Assembly (NCBI RefSeq): GCF_013149785.1 | Contig: NZ_JABEZU010000004.1 | Location: 395,930 to 459,929, forward strand | DNA: 64,000 bases | Reading direction: 5' to 3' | Source: Isoptericola halotolerans | Lineage (GTDB): Bacteria; Actinomycetota; Actinomycetes; Actinomycetales; Cellulomonadaceae | Shown: piece after piece, positions 61,939 through 64,000 of the stretch | Numbering within the stretch: position 1 is the stretch's first letter | Layout of the letters: each line of letters starts with the position of its first letter | Program-made: the position numbers and the translations under genes | The notes under the pieces: generated by a model | What the model was told of the DNA's origin: nothing | Seen by the model: only the letters and a program-made list of their open reading frames with translations | The model's database searches: none

Positions 61939-62964
61939 CTACCGCAGGCTCTTGAGGTACTCCCTGTAGGTGTCGAGAACGTCGTCAGCGAAGAGGGCTC
62001 GTGGCCAGAGGATCCCAGTGATGAGGCCGAGTGCTTCTGAGTCTTCGACGGCGGGTCTGGCCATGGAGTGCGTTGCGTCGAAGTGCTCGACGCTCACGTC
62101 GGAACCGAGCAGGTCTTGGTAGGTGCTGGCGGTCTCGGTGACGTCGACGTTGCGGTCGTGTTCGCCCAGCATGAGGAGCACGGGCACGTTCTTGTCTGCC
62201 ATCGCCACGAGGTCGTCGGTGGCGTCGGAGGTGTAGTTGAGTGAGACGAAGCTCCAGCGGCCGGCGTCCATCGGATCGGGGTCGTCGGTGGCCGCGCGAT
62301 AGGTGTCGTAGTCGGCGTCCTGTTCGAGCAGGGTGCGTGTCTGATCGCTGACGGCGATGGCCTGTTCACGTTCGCGGGAGGTAGCGCCATCGTGGTCGAG
62401 TTCGGCGAGGAGGTTGTAGCGTCCTTGGCGCAGCCAGTTGATCGCGGGACCGACCGCGACGATCCCGTCAATGTCATCGCGAGAGACGGCCGCCTTCGGC
62501 AGAACCCAGCCTGCTTGGCTTGCGCCCCACAGCACGATCGTGTCGTTGGGTATGGCGGCCTGCCGCTGCGCCCAGTCGATCGCAGCTGACACTTCGTCCG
62601 CACGATCGTCCATGGTCTGATCGAGCCAGTCTCCGCCGGAGCCACCGACTCCGGGTTTGCTCCAGGTCAGCGTGGCGAACCCCGCGTCCGCGGCGGCTTC
62701 GAACCACGGAAGGTAGAGCCCGTCATGAGTCGCGCCGACGGGGCCATCACCGTGGACCACCACGACCAGTCCGCGTGCGGGCTCCTCGGCCGGGAGCGTG
62801 AGCACGGCTTCGAGCGCCCCGCCCGAGACCGGAATCGACAGGGCTTCCTGGCGCAAGCGGTAGTCGTTGCCGGCCAGCGTCACGCCCACTCCTCCGAGGG
62901 CGATCGCGACCACCACGGCAACCACGACGAACCACACTCGACGCTTACGTCTCGAAATATTCAC
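61939..62964 (-). CDS. Membrane-anchored alpha/beta hydrolase
   Basis: 341 residues from a GTG at 62964. A basic N-terminus and one TM (VWFVVVAVVVAIALGGVGVTLA) anchor or export the protein. The hydrolase domain has GLVVVVHGDGPVGATHDGLY, the nucleophile elbow IVLWGASQAGWVLP (G-A-S-Q-A-G), the acid near LLMLGEHDRNVDV and the His in EHFDATHSMARP. Many relatives act on esters or dipeptides; the substrate is unknown. It is divergent from the GNAT gene, with a TGTA-GATGA-TACA repeat (62973-62985) in the shared promoter region. Confidence 0.85.
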   Translation of the reverse strand: MNISRRKRRVWFVVVAVVVAIALGGVGVTLAGNDYRLRQEALSIPVSGGALEAVLTLPAEEPARGLVVVVHGDGPVGATHDGLYLPWFEAAADAGFATLTWSKPGVGGSGGDWLDQTMDDRADEVSAAIDWAQRQAAIPNDTIVLWGASQAGWVLPKAAVSRDDIDGIVAVGPAINWLRQGRYNLLAELDHDGATSREREQAIAVSDQTRTLLEQDADYDTYRAATDDPDPMDAGRWSFVSLNYTSDATDDLVAMADKNVPVLLMLGEHDRNVDVTETASTYQDLLGSDVSVEHFDATHSMARPAVEDSEALGLITGILWPRALFADDVLDTYREYLKSLR

Positions 62965-63015
62965 GTTCGTAGTGTAGATGATACATTTCTCGATGTGGAT
63001 GAGGTGTCGATCGGG

Positions 63016-63585
63016 ATGGGCTTCGTGACCAGTGAGCGCGCAAGCGTCGGAGCGCTGTACTGGGGTGCGTTCGGAGAGAAGCTGGCCGCGGCGTTCCGTG
63101 ACGTGGAGACCGGCGCGAGGGTCGTGACGGCGGGACTGCGTGCGGACCGGATGCTGGTGGCGAGGTTTGCGGGCAAGGTGGTGGGTGTGTGCGGCTACTA
63201 CCAGGACGGTCGCGGCACAGCAGACCTGTCGTGGAGGCACCTGCGCGGGCACTTGTCTCGCACGGCGTCTGTGCGGGCGGTGGGTGTGCTCTCGCTGCTC
63301 AGCCGCCATGGGCGACCGGGTGTGCTCGTGCTCGACGGCATCTGCGTGAACGAGGCTCACCGTGGTCACGGGATCGGCTCGATGCTCTTGGACGCGGCGG
63401 TCGAGCTCGCACGTGAGCGCGGCGATAGGGCTGTTCAGCTGTCGGTGATCGATACGAACCCACGCGCTGCCGCGTTGTACCGGCGCCGAGGATTCACGAC
63501 TGTCGACCGGGGCTCGCTCGGCCCGTTGCAGCACCTCTACGGTTTCGAGCACTACACGACGATGCGCAAGAAGACCGACGCGTGA
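63016..63585 (+). CDS. GNAT-family N-acetyltransferase
   Basis: 189 residues from an ATG at 63016 (GAGGTG upstream; a GTG at 63004 is an alternative). The acetyl-CoA-binding core is LVLDGICVNEAHRGHGIGSMLLDAAVELARERG (R/Q-x-x-G-x-G/A as HRGHGIG, about residues 117-127), followed by LSVIDTNPRAAALYRRRGF. Its stop overlaps the start of the PaaX-like gene (GTGA), so the two are coupled and the regulator may control the enzyme. Substrate unknown. Confidence 0.88.
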   Translation: MGFVTSERASVGALYWGAFGEKLAAAFRDVETGARVVTAGLRADRMLVARFAGKVVGVCGYYQDGRGTADLSWRHLRGHLSRTASVRAVGVLSLLSRHGRPGVLVLDGICVNEAHRGHGIGSMLLDAAVELARERGDRAVQLSVIDTNPRAAALYRRRGFTTVDRGSLGPLQHLYGFEHYTTMRKKTDA

Positions 63586-64000
63586 GCGCCGTGCCCCTTC
63601 CGATCGCGCCGCGTACCGTGATCGAGGCGTTCCTACCCGCCGACGGGCAGGTGCCGTTGGATGTGGTGTTCGACACCGCGAATGCCGCAGGGATCGCTGA
63701 CCAGCCCCTACGACTGGCCTTGCGCCGCATGGTCGCAGCCGGGGACATCGTCCAGGCCGGTCGAGGCCGCAGTGGCACGGCGGAGTTGACCCTTGCCGGT
63801 CGGCAGCGACTGGGCCGGGACCGCCTCGCCCTCCGGCTGGCCTTCGCCCAAGACCAAGGGCTCGCACCGTGGGACGGACGCTGGCGGCTGCTGGCGGTCA
63901 GCACGCCCGAGGCCGATCGCGCTGCACGCGACGCCCTACGCCGCCAGCTGGTCGACACCGGGGCTGCCGCGGTGTCGACCGGTTTGTATCTCAGCCCGCA
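63582..64000 (+). CDS. PaaX-family transcriptional regulator, N-terminal part
   Basis: A GTG at 63582 starts an open frame that runs off the window (139 codons seen). The sequence PRTVIEAFLPADGQVPLDVVFDTANAAGIADQPLRLALRRMVAAGDIVQAGRG is the PaaX-type winged helix, followed by APWDGRWRLLAVSTPEADRAARDALRRQL and STGLYLSP, the conserved middle domain. PaaX-like proteins repress catabolic operons in response to acyl-CoA thioesters; the ligand here is unknown. Confidence 0.85.
   Translation, partial: MSAVPLPIAPRTVIEAFLPADGQVPLDVVFDTANAAGIADQPLRLALRRMVAAGDIVQAGRGRSGTAELTLAGRQRLGRDRLALRLAFAQDQGLAPWDGRWRLLAVSTPEADRAARDALRRQLVDTGAAAVSTGLYLSP

Overview
The window is about 64 kb of high-GC actinobacterial chromosome centred on the replication origin. 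The gene order gyrA-gyrB-DUF721-recF-gnd-dnaN-oriC-dnaA-rpmH-rnpA-yidD-yidC-jag-rsmG-parA-parB, followed by trxA-trxB, murJ, ino1-padR, a bifunctional penicillin-binding protein, rpsF-ssb-rpsR-rplI and dnaB, is the conserved actinobacterial origin neighbourhood. Gene content (gnd between recF and dnaN, a LOV-phosphatase, no sigM or cwlM next to trxB/trxA) fits a Micrococcales-type organism, perhaps near Cellulomonas or its relatives. That placement is an inference.

Region 1 (1-16.5 kb) holds the replication, topology and segregation genes. gyrA (cut by the window edge), gyrB, a DUF721/DciA-type helicase partner, recF, gnd, dnaN and dnaA all lie on the minus strand. oriC lies between dnaN and dnaA. 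rpmH through parB run the other way. Five perfect and one near-perfect parS sites (TGTTTCACGTGAAACA) lie between 12.2 and 16.4 kb, two of them at the centre of long perfect palindromes.

Region 2 (16.5-43.5 kb) is conserved core. A minus-strand series (Nudix hydrolase, DUF6049 envelope protein, MurJ, MurJ-associated pseudokinase, TrxB, TrxA) joins cell-wall export to thiol redox. It is followed by a CCA-adding enzyme, two MFS exporters, a blue-light LOV-GAF-PP2C phosphatase, the padR-ino1 operon with a PadR-like palindrome, a class A PBP with PASTA domains, the rpsF-ssb-rpsR-rplI operon, a nuclease-like gene bracketed by two copies of a 62-bp palindromic repeat, a MATE exporter, and dnaB. A 410-residue class 3-like intein splits the dnaB P-loop. 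A cluster of DnaA-box-like sequences precedes dnaB.

Region 3 (43.5-57.5 kb) is an accessory, partly decayed island. The last ~190 bp of dnaB already change codon usage. Broken genes include a HAD protein, an AbiEi-like antitoxin, a DprA-like fragment, a small membrane protein, an Abi/nuclease-like gene, a DUF4265 gene and IS fragments. Among them are six intact genes from 47.9 to 52.7 kb. The first three are a DNA-base-hypermodification (pyrophosphorylase/HMUDK-like) protein, a thymidylate-synthase-family nucleotide hydroxymethylase candidate and a dNMP kinase. They look like a thymidine hypermodification cassette of the type known from phages. Diverging from it across 65 bp is a translationally coupled operon of a zinc-ribbon protein, a ThsB-like TIR protein and a SLATT-type membrane protein, which has the layout of an anti-phage signalling system. 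I consider this pair the most interesting object in the window. A WhiB-like regulator, a barstar, a GIY-YIG nuclease and small membrane ORFs complete the island.

Region 4 (57.6-64 kb) carries a TetR regulator with an alpha/beta hydrolase and a quinone-oxidoreductase-type enzyme, a deleted second hydrolase, EamA and IS256 fragments, a membrane-anchored hydrolase, and a GNAT-PaaX pair that runs off the window. No rRNA, tRNA or CRISPR array was found.
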